This document shows positions 43,113 to 52,219 of a stretch of 64,000 bases of DNA, in pieces; position 1 is the stretch's first letter, and every line of letters begins with the position of its first letter. The DNA is from Pseudoalteromonas tunicata (GTDB lineage Bacteria > Pseudomonadota > Gammaproteobacteria > Enterobacterales > Alteromonadaceae). Where the stretch lies: contig NZ_CP011032.1 of the NCBI RefSeq assembly GCF_002310815.1, positions 2,086,001 to 2,150,000 of the forward strand, in the 5' to 3' direction. The notes beneath the pieces were generated by a model, which saw only the letters and a program-made list of their open reading frames with translations, had not been told where the DNA came from and did not search any database. The translations under genes and the position numbers were made by a program.

Positions 43113-44285
43113 TTACGCTTGCGGCACGCGTACCCAACCTTCCATTAACACTCGGGCGCTGCGACTCATGATCGCGCTTTTTACTTGCCACTGATTATTA
43201 ACCATCTCAGCCTCGGCACCGACTTTAAGGGTGCCCGATGGGTGACCAAATGTCACTGAGGTGCGCGCAGTACCTCCAGCAGCTAAATTCACTAAAGTGC
43301 CAGCAATCGCAGCGGCAGTACCAATTGCCACTGCAGCGGTGCCCATCATCGCATGGTGTAATTTACCCATAGATAATGCACGAACATTTAAGTCGATATC
43401 GGCTTGTGCAATTGCTTTGCCACTTGACGAAACATAAGCTGAAGCAGGCGCCACTATCGCCACTTTTGGCGTGTGTTGACGGGTTTTGGCCTCTTCAATA
43501 TCACTGATAAGCCCCATTTTAAGCGCACCATAAGCGCGAATGGTTTCAAAACGCGCTAAAATCGCATCATTATTGTTGATGTCATCTTGTAGCTCAGCTC
43601 CGCTAAAACCTAAATCGGCTGCATTTAAAAAGATGGTAGGAATACCGGCGTTGATAAGTGTCGCATCGAAGCTGCCCACCCCAGGAACTTCAAGAATATC
43701 AACCACATTGCCGGTTGGAAACATAGCCCCTTCACCATCAGCAGGGTCCATAAACGCCACTTCAACTTCCGCAGCTGGAAACGTCACACCATCTAATTCA
43801 AAGTCGCCGGTTTCTTGTACTTCACCGTTCGTTACAGGCACATTTGCAATAATGGTTTTTTTGATATTTGCCTGCCAAATCCGCACCGTAGCCATGCCAT
43901 TTTTAGGAATTCGGCTTGCATCAACTAAGCCATTACTTATGGCAAATGAGCCGACCGCAGCGGTTAAATTGCCACAATTTCCACTCCAATCAATAAAGGG
44001 TTTATCGATAGCAACTTGGCCAAATAAATAATCAACATCATGATTTTCTTGGCTGCTTTTTGATAAGATCACCGTTTTACTGGTACTTGATGTCGCCCCG
44101 CCCATGCCATCGGTGTGTTTGCCGTAAGGATCTGGGCTGCCAATCACGCGTAACAGCAGGTTATCACGGGCTTGTCCTGCCACTTGCGCCTCAGGTGGTA
44201 AATCAGTGAGGTTAAAAAATACCCCTTTGCTGGTGCCGCCGCGCATATAGGTTGCAGGGATTTTGATTTGTGGTTTAAATGCCAT
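43113..44285 (-). CDS. prpF: 2-Methylaconitate cis-trans isomerase (PrpF)
   Basis: 390-residue isomerase of the PrpF family (diaminopimelate-epimerase fold). The N-terminus IPATYMRGGTSKGVFF and the motifs GGATSSTSKTVI, SGNCGNLTAAVG and KLHHAMMGTAAVAIG are typical. It converts the 2-methylaconitate isomer made by AcnD for the next hydratase step of the 2-methylcitrate cycle. The start is ATG 44285 with GGAGG seven bases upstream. The longer reading starts 12 codons earlier within the acnD-prpF gap. It is the last gene of the prp operon. Confidence 0.95.
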   Translation of the reverse strand: MAFKPQIKIPATYMRGGTSKGVFFNLTDLPPEAQVAGQARDNLLLRVIGSPDPYGKHTDGMGGATSSTSKTVILSKSSQENHDVDYLFGQVAIDKPFIDWSGNCGNLTAAVGSFAISNGLVDASRIPKNGMATVRIWQANIKKTIIANVPVTNGEVQETGDFELDGVTFPAAEVEVAFMDPADGEGAMFPTGNVVDILEVPGVGSFDATLINAGIPTIFLNAADLGFSGAELQDDINNNDAILARFETIRAYGALKMGLISDIEEAKTRQHTPKVAIVAPASAYVSSSGKAIAQADIDLNVRALSMGKLHHAMMGTAAVAIGTAAAIAGTLVNLAAGGTARTSVTFGHPSGTLKVGAEAEMVNNQWQVKSAIMSRSARVLMEGWVRVPQA

Positions 44286-44336
44286 TAACTGGCCTCCAAA
44301 AAATAGCCCCAAGTGAATCACTTGAGGCTTAAAATA

Positions 44337-46928
44337 TTAGGCTTGGTTTAACTCTAAAAAGTCTTGTGCAAAGCGTTGTAATACGCCACCTGCCGCATAA
44401 ATAGAGACTTCTTCAGCGGTATCTAAACGACACTTCACCGCAACCGCTGTTTGCGTGCCATCGGTTCGATTAATCACTACAGTCAGCATCGCGCCTGGTG
44501 TTGGTTCACCCACCACATCATAGGTTTCAGTACCATCTATCGCATAAGTATGGCGATTTTCACCATCAACAAATTCCAGCGGTAAAACCCCCATCCCAAC
44601 CAAGTTGGTGCGGTGAATTCGCTCAAATCCCTCTGCCACAATCACTTCAACACCGGCTAAACGCACACCTTTTGCAGCCCAATCACGAGATGAACCCTGA
44701 CCATAATCAGCACCTGCAATAATAATAAGTGGCTGTTTACGCGCCATATAGGTTTCAATTGCTTCCCACATCCGCGTAACTGTGCCTTCTGGCTCAAGGC
44801 GCGCTAATGAACCTTGTTTCACTTGGCCGTTTTCTTTGACCATTTCATTGAATAATTTAGGATTGGCAAACGTTGCACGCTGCGCTGTTAAGTGATCGCC
44901 ACGATGCGTTGCATAGGAGTTAAAGTCTTCTTCTGGTAAACCCATTTTATGCAGATATTCACCTGCGGCGCTGTTCATTTGAATCGCATTTGATGGCGAT
45001 AAATGATCGGTGGTGATGTTATCTCCCAATACCGCAAGTGGGCGCATGCCTTTCATCGTGCGCTCCCCCGCTAATGCGCCTTCCCAATAAGGTGGACGGC
45101 GAATATAGGTACTTTGTGGGCGCCAATCATATTGCGGATTAATGTGGTCACCATATTCCACTTTTAAGTCGAACATTGGGTTATATACACTTCTAAATTG
45201 TTCAGGTTTGACTGAGCTGGCAACCACTGCATTAATTTCAGCATCGGTTGGCCAAATATCTTTAAGCGTGACCGCTTGGCCTGCTTGGTCATAACCTAAA
45301 ATATCTTTTTCGATATCAAACCGAATGGTCCCTGCAATGGCATAGGCTACCACTAATGGTGGCGAAGCTAAAAACGCCTGATTTGCATGGGGGTGAATAC
45401 GACCATCAAAGTTACGATTACCCGACAATACAGCTGTGGTATACAGTTTACGTTCAAGCACTTCTTTTTGAATCACAGGGTCAAGCGCCCCGCTCATGCC
45501 ATTACAGGTGGTACAGGCAAATGCAACGACACCAAAACCTAAATCTTCTAATTCTGGTAATAAATTGGCATCTTCAAGATACATTTGTACTGTTTTAGAT
45601 CCAGGTGCCAGTGACGATTTTACCCAAGGTTTGCGAGTTAACCCTTTGGCATTGGCGTTACGCGCCAATAAACCTGCAGCAATCATATTGCGTGGATTAC
45701 TGGTATTGGTACAGCTGGTGATGGCTGCAATTATTACTGCGCCATCTGGAATTTTATCGCCATCGTTTTCAACCACACCACTAATGCCGCGCTTGGCAAG
45801 CTCTGATGTCGGTACTCTATTATGCGGATTTGAAGGCCCTGCAATATTGCGACAAATGGTTGTTAAATCAAAACGTAAAATACGCTCATACTCGGCAGCT
45901 TTGCAGTCATCTGCCCATAAACCCGTTTGTTTGGCATAGGTTTCGACCAGTTTAACTTGCTCATCTTCACGGCCTGTTAAACGTAAATAATCAATGGTTT
46001 GCTCATCGATGTAGAACATGGCAGCTGTTGCACCGTATTCTGGGGTCATATTTGAAATTGTCGCGCGGTCGCCAAGGGTTAAATGCTTGGTACCTTCACC
46101 GTAAAACTCAAGGTAAGAGCTCACCACTTTTTCAGCGCGTAAAAATTCAGTTAATGCTAATACCACATCGGTTGCGGTGATCCCTTCTGCGGGTTTCCCC
46201 ACTAACTCAACACCAATAATATCAGGCAAGCGCATATACGAAGCACGGCCAAGCATCACGCTTTCGGCTTCAAGGCCGCCAACACCAATTGCAATTACGC
46301 CAAGCGCATCAACCATAGGTGTATGGCTGTCGGTGCCAACGAGTGTATCTGGGAACGCCACACCGCCGCGACTTTGCACCACAGGTGACATGCGCTCTAA
46401 GTTGATTTGATGCATGATGCCATTACCAGGCGGAATAACATCTACATTTTTAAACGCGGTTTTAGTCCAATTAATAAAATGAAAACGGTCGTCGTTACGA
46501 CGGTCTTCTATCGCGCGATTTTTAGCAAATGCATCTTTTTCGAAACCGGCATGCTCAACAGCTAATGAGTGATCAACAATTAGCTGGGTTGGTACCACAG
46601 GGTTTACTTTTGACGGATCGCCGCCTTTTTCGGCAATCGCGTCACGAAGCCCTGCTAAATCAACTAACGCGGTTTGTCCTAAAATGTCGTGGCAAACAAC
46701 ACGTGCAGGAAACCATGGAAAGTCCAAATCGCGTTTACGTTCAATCAGTTGCTTAAGCGAATCAGTTAGTTTTTCAGGTTCGCAGCGGCGAACTAAATTC
46801 TCAGCCAATACTTTTGAGGTGTAAGGCAGTTTGGCATACGCACCCGGAGCAATAGCATTAACAGCGGCTTGGGTATCAAAATAATCAAGGGAAGTGCCAG
46901 GTAAAGGTTTGCGAAATTGGCTATTCAT
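44337..46928 (-). CDS. acnD: Fe/S-dependent 2-methylisocitrate dehydratase (AcnD)
   Basis: 863-residue aconitase-family enzyme. Fe-S ligands are in TSCTNTSNP and CTTCNGMSG. Substrate-side motifs are GTDSHTPMVDALG, GDNITTDHLSP and ADYGQGSSRDWAAKG. Its context, between prpC and prpF and lacking prpD, identifies it as AcnD, which dehydrates 2-methylcitrate to 2-methylaconitate. ATG 46928 is chosen because GGAAAG lies just upstream. Four extra codons upstream are not supported. Confidence 0.95.
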   Translation of the reverse strand: MNSQFRKPLPGTSLDYFDTQAAVNAIAPGAYAKLPYTSKVLAENLVRRCEPEKLTDSLKQLIERKRDLDFPWFPARVVCHDILGQTALVDLAGLRDAIAEKGGDPSKVNPVVPTQLIVDHSLAVEHAGFEKDAFAKNRAIEDRRNDDRFHFINWTKTAFKNVDVIPPGNGIMHQINLERMSPVVQSRGGVAFPDTLVGTDSHTPMVDALGVIAIGVGGLEAESVMLGRASYMRLPDIIGVELVGKPAEGITATDVVLALTEFLRAEKVVSSYLEFYGEGTKHLTLGDRATISNMTPEYGATAAMFYIDEQTIDYLRLTGREDEQVKLVETYAKQTGLWADDCKAAEYERILRFDLTTICRNIAGPSNPHNRVPTSELAKRGISGVVENDGDKIPDGAVIIAAITSCTNTSNPRNMIAAGLLARNANAKGLTRKPWVKSSLAPGSKTVQMYLEDANLLPELEDLGFGVVAFACTTCNGMSGALDPVIQKEVLERKLYTTAVLSGNRNFDGRIHPHANQAFLASPPLVVAYAIAGTIRFDIEKDILGYDQAGQAVTLKDIWPTDAEINAVVASSVKPEQFRSVYNPMFDLKVEYGDHINPQYDWRPQSTYIRRPPYWEGALAGERTMKGMRPLAVLGDNITTDHLSPSNAIQMNSAAGEYLHKMGLPEEDFNSYATHRGDHLTAQRATFANPKLFNEMVKENGQVKQGSLARLEPEGTVTRMWEAIETYMARKQPLIIIAGADYGQGSSRDWAAKGVRLAGVEVIVAEGFERIHRTNLVGMGVLPLEFVDGENRHTYAIDGTETYDVVGEPTPGAMLTVVINRTDGTQTAVAVKCRLDTAEEVSIYAAGGVLQRFAQDFLELNQA

Positions 46929-47064
46929 AATTCTTTCCAAAAAATGGGTGACGGTGAGGTACTAAAAGAGCCTTAATAACACTTTATTTGTTTTGTTAGT
47001 GTGAAATTTTTGACCCATTGGCAGTGTACATGTGCCCTTATTTGGCAATAAGGGCACGGTTTTG

Positions 47065-48189
47065 TTAACGCTCGCTAATCGGTGTTACTTTACGCGGCTC
47101 TGCACCGATGTAATCGGCACTTGGACGAATAATACGGTTATTAGCACGTTGCTCCATTACGTGTGCTGCCCAACCTGTTACGCGAGAGCAGACAAATATA
47201 GGCGTGAATAACTTAGTTGGAATTCCCATAAAGTGATACGCCGAAGCATGGAAAAAATCAGCATTACAGAATAGTTTTTTGCTATCCCACATGTATTCCT
47301 CACAGGCAACCGAAATATCGTACAGTGACGTATTACCAAATTCATGGGCCAGTTTTTCTGACCATTTTTTGATGATCACATTACGTGGATCTGACTCGCG
47401 GTAAATCGCATGGCCAAAACCCATGATTTTTTCTTTGCGCTCAAGCATGCCAGCCATTTGAATTTTAGCATCTTCAGGTGAGCTGAATTTTTGGATCATG
47501 TCCATCGCGGCTTCGTTTGCACCACCATGAAGTGGGCCACGTAATGATCCTATCGCGCCCGTCACACACGAGAACATATCTGAAAGCGTTGAGGCACATA
47601 CGCGTGCAGTGAATGTTGAAGCGTTAAATTCATGCTCTGCGTATAAAATTAACGAGACATCCATTACTTTACGGTGTTGCTCTGATGGCGTGTCACCGCT
47701 TAATAATTTTAAGAAGTGACCCCCTATTGAATCTTCGTCTGAGGTACACTCAATTTCAATGTTTTCGTGGCTAAAACGATACCAGTAACACATGATTGCT
47801 GGAAATGCCGCCAATAAACGATTCGCGGCGGTGTGTTGTTGATCAAAACTTGTTTCTGGCTCTAAATTACCTAAAAAAGAACAACCTGTGCGCATAACAT
47901 CCATTGGGTGCGCATCAGCCGGAATACGTTGTAATACTTCTTTTAACGCTTGTGGTAAATCGCGCTGCGCTTTAAGGCCAGCTTTATATTCAGTTAATTG
48001 GGCTTGATTGGGTAATTCACCGTTAAACAGTAAATAGGCCACTTCTTCAAAGCTGGCATTATCGGCTAAGTCCGATACGTCATAACCACAATAGGTTAAG
48101 CCTGAGCCTGATTTGCCCACCGTACATAATTTTGTTTCACCAGCACTTTGGCCACGTAAGCCTGCCCCACTTAATTTTTTATCTGTCAT
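47065..48189 (-). CDS. prpC: 2-Methylcitrate synthase (PrpC)
   Basis: 374-residue citrate-synthase-family enzyme that condenses propionyl-CoA with oxaloacetate. It begins KLSGAGLRGQSAGETKLCTVG, the PrpC-type N-terminus, and has the catalytic region MGFGHAIYRESDPR and the GGANEAAMDMI segment. The length matches PrpC (about 370-390). An ATG at 48195 is an alternative start, but AAGGAC is only one to two bases from it and better spaced for the ATG at 48189. It lies 90 bases downstream of prpB. Confidence 0.95.
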   Translation of the reverse strand: MTDKKLSGAGLRGQSAGETKLCTVGKSGSGLTYCGYDVSDLADNASFEEVAYLLFNGELPNQAQLTEYKAGLKAQRDLPQALKEVLQRIPADAHPMDVMRTGCSFLGNLEPETSFDQQHTAANRLLAAFPAIMCYWYRFSHENIEIECTSDEDSIGGHFLKLLSGDTPSEQHRKVMDVSLILYAEHEFNASTFTARVCASTLSDMFSCVTGAIGSLRGPLHGGANEAAMDMIQKFSSPEDAKIQMAGMLERKEKIMGFGHAIYRESDPRNVIIKKWSEKLAHEFGNTSLYDISVACEEYMWDSKKLFCNADFFHASAYHFMGIPTKLFTPIFVCSRVTGWAAHVMEQRANNRIIRPSADYIGAEPRKVTPISER

Positions 48190-48278
48190 ATCCATGTCCT
48201 TAATTTTATTGTCATTTTAAAAGCATCGTTCACCTTGATGACAAACGACCCTGTTGATTAATTTTTTGGTTAATTAAG

Positions 48279-49157
48279 TTATTTGTTTTTGCCTTCAGCA
48301 AACAATGAGTCAAGTTTTTGTTCATAATCGTGATAACCAAGGTACTCGTATAAATCCATACGAGTTTGCATGGTATCAACCACCGCTTTTTGGTCGCCCG
48401 TAGCAAGAATTGACTGATACACATTTTCAGCTGCTTTGTTCATGGCGCGAAATGCCGATAATGGATAAAGCACCATGCTCACTCCCCATTCGCCTAGCTC
48501 TTGTTTATTCCACAGTTCAGTTTGACCAAATTCGGTAATATTCGCTAATACTGGTACATCAAGTGCTTCAGTAAAGGCGCGATAATGTGCTTGCGTTTTT
48601 ACCGCTTCAGCAAAAATACCATCAGCCCCTGCCGCTACATACGCTTTGGCACGCTCAATTGCAGCCTCTAAGCCTTCTTGAGCGAATGCATCGGTACGTG
48701 CCATGATAAAAAACTCAGCATCAGTTCGTGCATCCACCGCTGCTTTAATGCGATCGACCATTTCTTCAGTAGAAACAATCGCTTTATTAGGACGATGACC
48801 ACAACGTTTTTGCGCCACTTGGTCTTCAATATGACAACCCGCAGCACCTGCTTTGGTCATTTCTTTTACAGTACGAGCAATATTAAATGCCCCACCCCAA
48901 CCAGTATCCGCATCAACTAATAACGGTAAATCACTGGCGGCAGTGATACGTCGGATATCTTCAAGTACATTGTCTAAACTTGTCATGCCCAAATCAGGTA
49001 AGCCATACGAAGCATTAGCTACACCCGCTCCCGATAAATAAATTGCTTTATGACCAATTTTTTCAGCCATCATCGCGCAATACGCATTCACAGTGCCGAC
49101 AATTTGTAGTGGTGCATTGTCAACCAATGCTTGTCTGAATTTTTTTCCTGCTGACAT
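48279..49157 (-). CDS. prpB: 2-Methylisocitrate lyase (PrpB)
   Basis: 292-residue isocitrate-lyase-superfamily enzyme that cleaves 2-methylisocitrate to pyruvate and succinate. Motifs are [34 protein letters not shown] and the catalytic [15 protein letters not shown] with the KRCGH signature. The length equals that of E. coli PrpB (296). A ribosome binding site (AGGAGAAG) precedes the ATG. It follows the GntR regulator by about 48 bases in the same orientation. Confidence 0.96.
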   Translation of the reverse strand: MSAGKKFRQALVDNAPLQIVGTVNAYCAMMAEKIGHKAIYLSGAGVANASYGLPDLGMTSLDNVLEDIRRITAASDLPLLVDADTGWGGAFNIARTVKEMTKAGAAGCHIEDQVAQKRCGHRPNKAIVSTEEMVDRIKAAVDARTDAEFFIMARTDAFAQEGLEAAIERAKAYVAAGADGIFAEAVKTQAHYRAFTEALDVPVLANITEFGQTELWNKQELGEWGVSMVLYPLSAFRAMNKAAENVYQSILATGDQKAVVDTMQTRMDLYEYLGYHDYEQKLDSLFAEGKNK

Positions 49158-49205
49158 GTATTTCTTCTCCTAAATCATGGTGTAACCAGATTCTGTTATA
49201 AGATT

Positions 49206-49889
49206 TTATTGATTAACAGCGTCTGCGGCTGCTTTAAATTTGTTTTCAATATTGGCGCCTGATGAAGCTATATGGCGCTTCATCAGCAACTCTGCCAATT
49301 CACCATCTTTTGCTGCAATGGCATTAATAATGGCTAAATGTTCGTCAAATGCACGGCTAACGCGAGGACCATTCATGCCCATTTGTACTCGATACATCCG
49401 AATTAATTGATACAACTCATTGCACAGTAAGTGAATTAAATGACTATTTTTACTGCCTTTGATAATGCGATAATGAAAATCTAAATCACCTTCTTCTTGG
49501 TAATAGGATTCCCCCTGTTTCACTCGTTGATTGGCTAAATGTAAATCGAGTAAGGCTTTGACTTGTGCAATTTCGTCGTCAGGCATATTTTGTGCAGCTA
49601 ACCGACATGCCAGCCCTTCGAGCGACGCTCGTACTTGGAAAATTTCTTTGAGCTTAGTTTCAGTTAAAGCAACCACTCGGCTCCCTACGTTGGCTTTGCG
49701 CTCCACCAAATGGCAACTTTCTAAACGATTAAGTGCCTCACGCAGTGTCGCGCGGCTCACGCCATAGCGCTTTGCTAGCTCTGGTTCAGATATTTTACTG
49801 CCCTGCGGGATTTCACCTTCAACAATAGCTTGGCGAATGTCGACATAAACTTTATCTGAAGCGGTTTTTATCTGATTTTCTGAGTCCAT
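49206..49889 (-). CDS. prpR: GntR-family (FadR/FCD) regulator of the prp operon
   Basis: 227-residue GntR regulator. The winged helix (about residues 8-75) includes VYVDIRQAIVEGEIPQGSKISE and YGVSRATLREALNRLE. The FCD ligand domain follows at about 85-215, with metal-binding-type histidines in DFHYRIIKGS and DEHLAIINAI. I placed the start at 49889: the extra 29 codons upstream run through an operator and look non-coding. It is the first gene of the prp operon and, from the two palindromes in its promoter, autoregulated. The name follows context. E. coli PrpR is of another family (sigma54-type). Confidence 0.88.
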   Translation of the reverse strand: MDSENQIKTASDKVYVDIRQAIVEGEIPQGSKISEPELAKRYGVSRATLREALNRLESCHLVERKANVGSRVVALTETKLKEIFQVRASLEGLACRLAAQNMPDDEIAQVKALLDLHLANQRVKQGESYYQEEGDLDFHYRIIKGSKNSHLIHLLCNELYQLIRMYRVQMGMNGPRVSRAFDEHLAIINAIAAKDGELAELLMKRHIASSGANIENKFKAAADAVNQ

Positions 49890-49899
49890 CACAGTTCTT

Positions 49900-49910
49900 T
49901 TGTCGACAAT
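49900..49910. promoter_or_regulatory. GntR operator 1 overlapping a -10 element
   Basis: TTGTCGACAA(T) is a palindrome. On the minus strand it directly abuts TATAAT (49914 down to 49909), so a bound regulator would cover the transcription start. Confidence 0.7.
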
Positions 49911-49965
49911 TATAGAGGCAAGACTATGGTCGATGTCTGTTTCGATGTCAAGCTTGCAAGCTAAA

Positions 49966-49977
49966 ATTGTCGACAAT
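49966..49977. promoter_or_regulatory. GntR operator 2 next to a second -10-like element
   Basis: ATTGTCGACAAT is a perfect palindrome. On the minus strand it follows CCTCTATAG, nearly the same flank as site 1 (CCTCTATA). A further TTGACAAT half-site lies at 50032-50039. The remainder of the 49,890-50,227 gap shows no gene. Confidence 0.65.
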
Positions 49978-50227
49978 CTATAGAGGAAAACTTATTTTTA
50001 CAGCTCAAAATGACATTTATTGTTCATTATGTTGACAATTTAATGATTGAATGGTGTTTTAATTGAAAAAATGGCTCTCGCAGCCACGTTATAAATACGT
50101 GTTTAATTTTATGATTTACGCTTTCTCATTGGCATTACTGCTATAACTTTTTTAATTCAATAATCACGGCAAGAGGCGACTTGACGCCTATACTCAAATA
50201 AATTATTCGATTTAGCCCCCAACCTTA

Positions 50228-51442
50228 ATGATTGATCCTCAGGCACTTATTTTAATTCAGGTAATTTGTATTATTACAGGTACAGCTGGGCTCGCATGGG
50301 GCTTGATGGCTTACCCACTTAAAATTGCACCAAAAGCGAGTGCATTTTATGCGCTAGCAAATTTTTGTGTGGTAACTGGGATTATTTTGGTCACTTTTAG
50401 AGGTGAATACTCAAACATTGTTGTTTGGAATGGAGCAGATTTAATTGTTCTAACTGGATTTTACTTATTACGTTTAGCGACTCAAAAACTGTTCAAGCTA
50501 CAAGTAACCATAAAAACCGATATAGTATTATTAGCCATCAGTTTTGTGGCCGGTTTATTCTTCCCTCCATTAGAATCATCAAATTATGCTTTAGGTATTA
50601 TTTTTTCATTAAGCGCTATCACCGCATTTAGCTTATTGAGTCTTGATTTATTTCATTGTGCTCGCAAAGTTACCTCCTATTTTGGTGCTATTTTCTTAAT
50701 CTTTCCGATTGCATCCTTAACCTGTGTCTTTATTTATCGTGCCGGTCATTTACTATTAAATGAAGAAGGCATTGCTCCTTTTATTTCAGTCACGACACAT
50801 GCAGCCTTGCCTATGTTGTGGTTTTATATGTTATTGGCGTTGTTAGTTAATTGTTCAATGATTGGGTGCGCCATCACCTACTTAATTTTTAAAGTAAGAA
50901 AATTAGCCGATACAGACCCATTAACTGAACTTTATAATCGGCGCGCAACACTGCGTTTAATCAACTCCTATACTGTAAAACACCCGCAAGATGAGTATGG
51001 TTTACTGCTGCTTGATTTAGATTTTTTTAAACTGATTAATGATGAATTTGGTCACGATGCAGGCGATAAAGCGTTATTAACTACAGCGAACGTTTTAAAG
51101 GCTAATTTAGCCAAAAAGGATATTGCATGTCGTTTTGGTGGCGAAGAATTTTTAGTTTTTTTACCGAATAAAAGCCAAAGTCAAACCGAGTATTTTGCAA
51201 CCAAGCTAATCGAAAACTTAAGGCTTGCCGAGGTGAAATATAACAGTCATGTCTTTAATCTAACAGCTAGCTGTGGCGTATGTCATGTAGCTGTGCCAAC
51301 CACGATTGAACAGGCTTTAAAACAAGCTGACATTGCAATGTACCGGGCCAAAGCGAGTGGACGAAATTGCCTGTGTTTTGCCAAAGACAATCACAACGCA
51401 AATATCAGCTCCCCATTAGCAGCCTCGTCAAAGGTCGATTAG
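50228..51442 (+). CDS. Membrane diguanylate cyclase (GGDEF)
   Basis: 404-residue protein with a seven-helix-like membrane sensor (about residues 5-215) and a C-terminal GGDEF domain (about 225-390). The active loop is GGEEF at residues 304-308, the metal-binding LLLLDLDFFKLINDEFGHDAGD is present, and the domain should make cyclic di-GMP. The usual inhibitory RxxD site five residues before GGEEF reads AKKD here, so product inhibition is probably weak. The sensor type is not recognised. No ribosome binding site stands out. It is divergent from prpR. Confidence 0.92.
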   Translation: MIDPQALILIQVICIITGTAGLAWGLMAYPLKIAPKASAFYALANFCVVTGIILVTFRGEYSNIVVWNGADLIVLTGFYLLRLATQKLFKLQVTIKTDIVLLAISFVAGLFFPPLESSNYALGIIFSLSAITAFSLLSLDLFHCARKVTSYFGAIFLIFPIASLTCVFIYRAGHLLLNEEGIAPFISVTTHAALPMLWFYMLLALLVNCSMIGCAITYLIFKVRKLADTDPLTELYNRRATLRLINSYTVKHPQDEYGLLLLDLDFFKLINDEFGHDAGDKALLTTANVLKANLAKKDIACRFGGEEFLVFLPNKSQSQTEYFATKLIENLRLAEVKYNSHVFNLTASCGVCHVAVPTTIEQALKQADIAMYRAKASGRNCLCFAKDNHNANISSPLAASSKVD

Positions 51443-51473
51443 TCAAACAGGTGGCTGTGCCTCTAACTCATTG

Positions 51474-51716
51474 TTACTCTTTTTTACTAGGTGCTTTTGG
51501 CTTTGGGAAATCCTGGCATGAATCACAAACAATACCTTGTTTTGATTGAATGAATCTTGCCATAATAAAAATAGCAGTCGAAATTGCAGCCCACAGTAAG
51601 CTGTGCTCTAACGCTGTTGTAATACTATTTTGTTTTATTAATTCGGCAATCATCAGCACCACAAAAATACCGCAATAGACAAACACCGCTCTTTTGAACC
51701 AAAATCTGAATCCCAT
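51474..51716 (-). CDS. Small two-helix membrane protein with CxxC, 80 aa
   Basis: 80-residue protein from the ATG at 51716, preceded by TTGGAGAG. A longer frame adds 17 residues upstream with no ribosome binding site. It has two hydrophobic helices (about residues 9-29 and 37-57) and a cytoplasmic tail with CDSC, then a Lys/Pro-rich end. The CxxC pair could bind a metal or act in redox exchange. No family is recognised. It is convergent with the diguanylate cyclase gene. Confidence 0.6.
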   Translation of the reverse strand: MGFRFWFKRAVFVYCGIFVVLMIAELIKQNSITTALEHSLLWAAISTAIFIMARFIQSKQGIVCDSCQDFPKPKAPSKKE

Positions 51717-51797
51717 TTTACTCTCCAAAACTAGCACGGCATAAAGCTGCCAATCTAAGGTCAACATCGCTTAGATTTAAGGCATCAATTAAATAAG

Positions 51798-52124
51798 CTA
51801 AATCTTATCCATTTCATAGTCACGTTCGACTTTGGCAATACGTGTTTTATAGGCACTGTACCACTGCAAGCGCCCACGCTTTTGTGCCTCTAGGTGACAA
51901 ATATTGGCTTTCCATAATTTTATTGATTGCAAATCTTGCCAATATGACACCGTAATACCCAGTTCATTACGGGCTGATTCAACACCTAAAAAACCCGGTT
52001 GCTCTGCTGCGAGTGCCATCATTTGGTTGGCCATTTCAATATAGCCTTGCTCAAGCTCAGTTCGAACCGAACTAAAAATGACCGCGTAATAAGGCGGTGT
52101 GGGCGTGGTTGCGATTAAAGACAT
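51798..52124 (-). CDS. Antibiotic-biosynthesis-monooxygenase-like (ABM) protein
   Basis: 108-residue protein with the ferredoxin-like ABM fold. It shows YAVIFSSVRT as strand 1, a helix with MANQMMALAAEQPGFLGVESAR, and ISYWQDL-type core sequence (here VSYWQDLQSIKLWKAN) with the conserved Trp. Proteins of this group are small dimers acting on quinones or haem-like compounds, or have no known role. It is a single gene downstream of the large membrane protein gene, separated by a terminator. Confidence 0.82.
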   Translation of the reverse strand: MSLIATTPTPPYYAVIFSSVRTELEQGYIEMANQMMALAAEQPGFLGVESARNELGITVSYWQDLQSIKLWKANICHLEAQKRGRLQWYSAYKTRIAKVERDYEMDKI

Positions 52125-52149
52125 GGTAATTCCAAAAAATTAATAATAA

Positions 52150-52182
52150 AAAAAGCCCAGATACACCTAAGTCTCTGAGCCC
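52150..52182 (-). terminator. Intrinsic terminator after the large membrane protein gene
   Basis: On the minus strand GCTCAGA pairs with TCTGGGC (one G-U pair) and is followed by seven T. It closes the gene ending at 52220. Confidence 0.7.
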
Positions 52183-52219
52183 TTAACAATGCTACTAAAC
52201 TATAAATATAAACAATGAG

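Noticed and set aside
43540..44031. 163-codon plus-strand frame within prpF
   Set aside because: It is antisense to a well-supported isomerase gene, and its Ser/Pro/Ala-rich composition is typical of a shadow frame.
45496..45939. 147-codon plus-strand frame within acnD
   Set aside because: It is antisense to conserved Fe-S motifs of AcnD and has no ribosome binding site.
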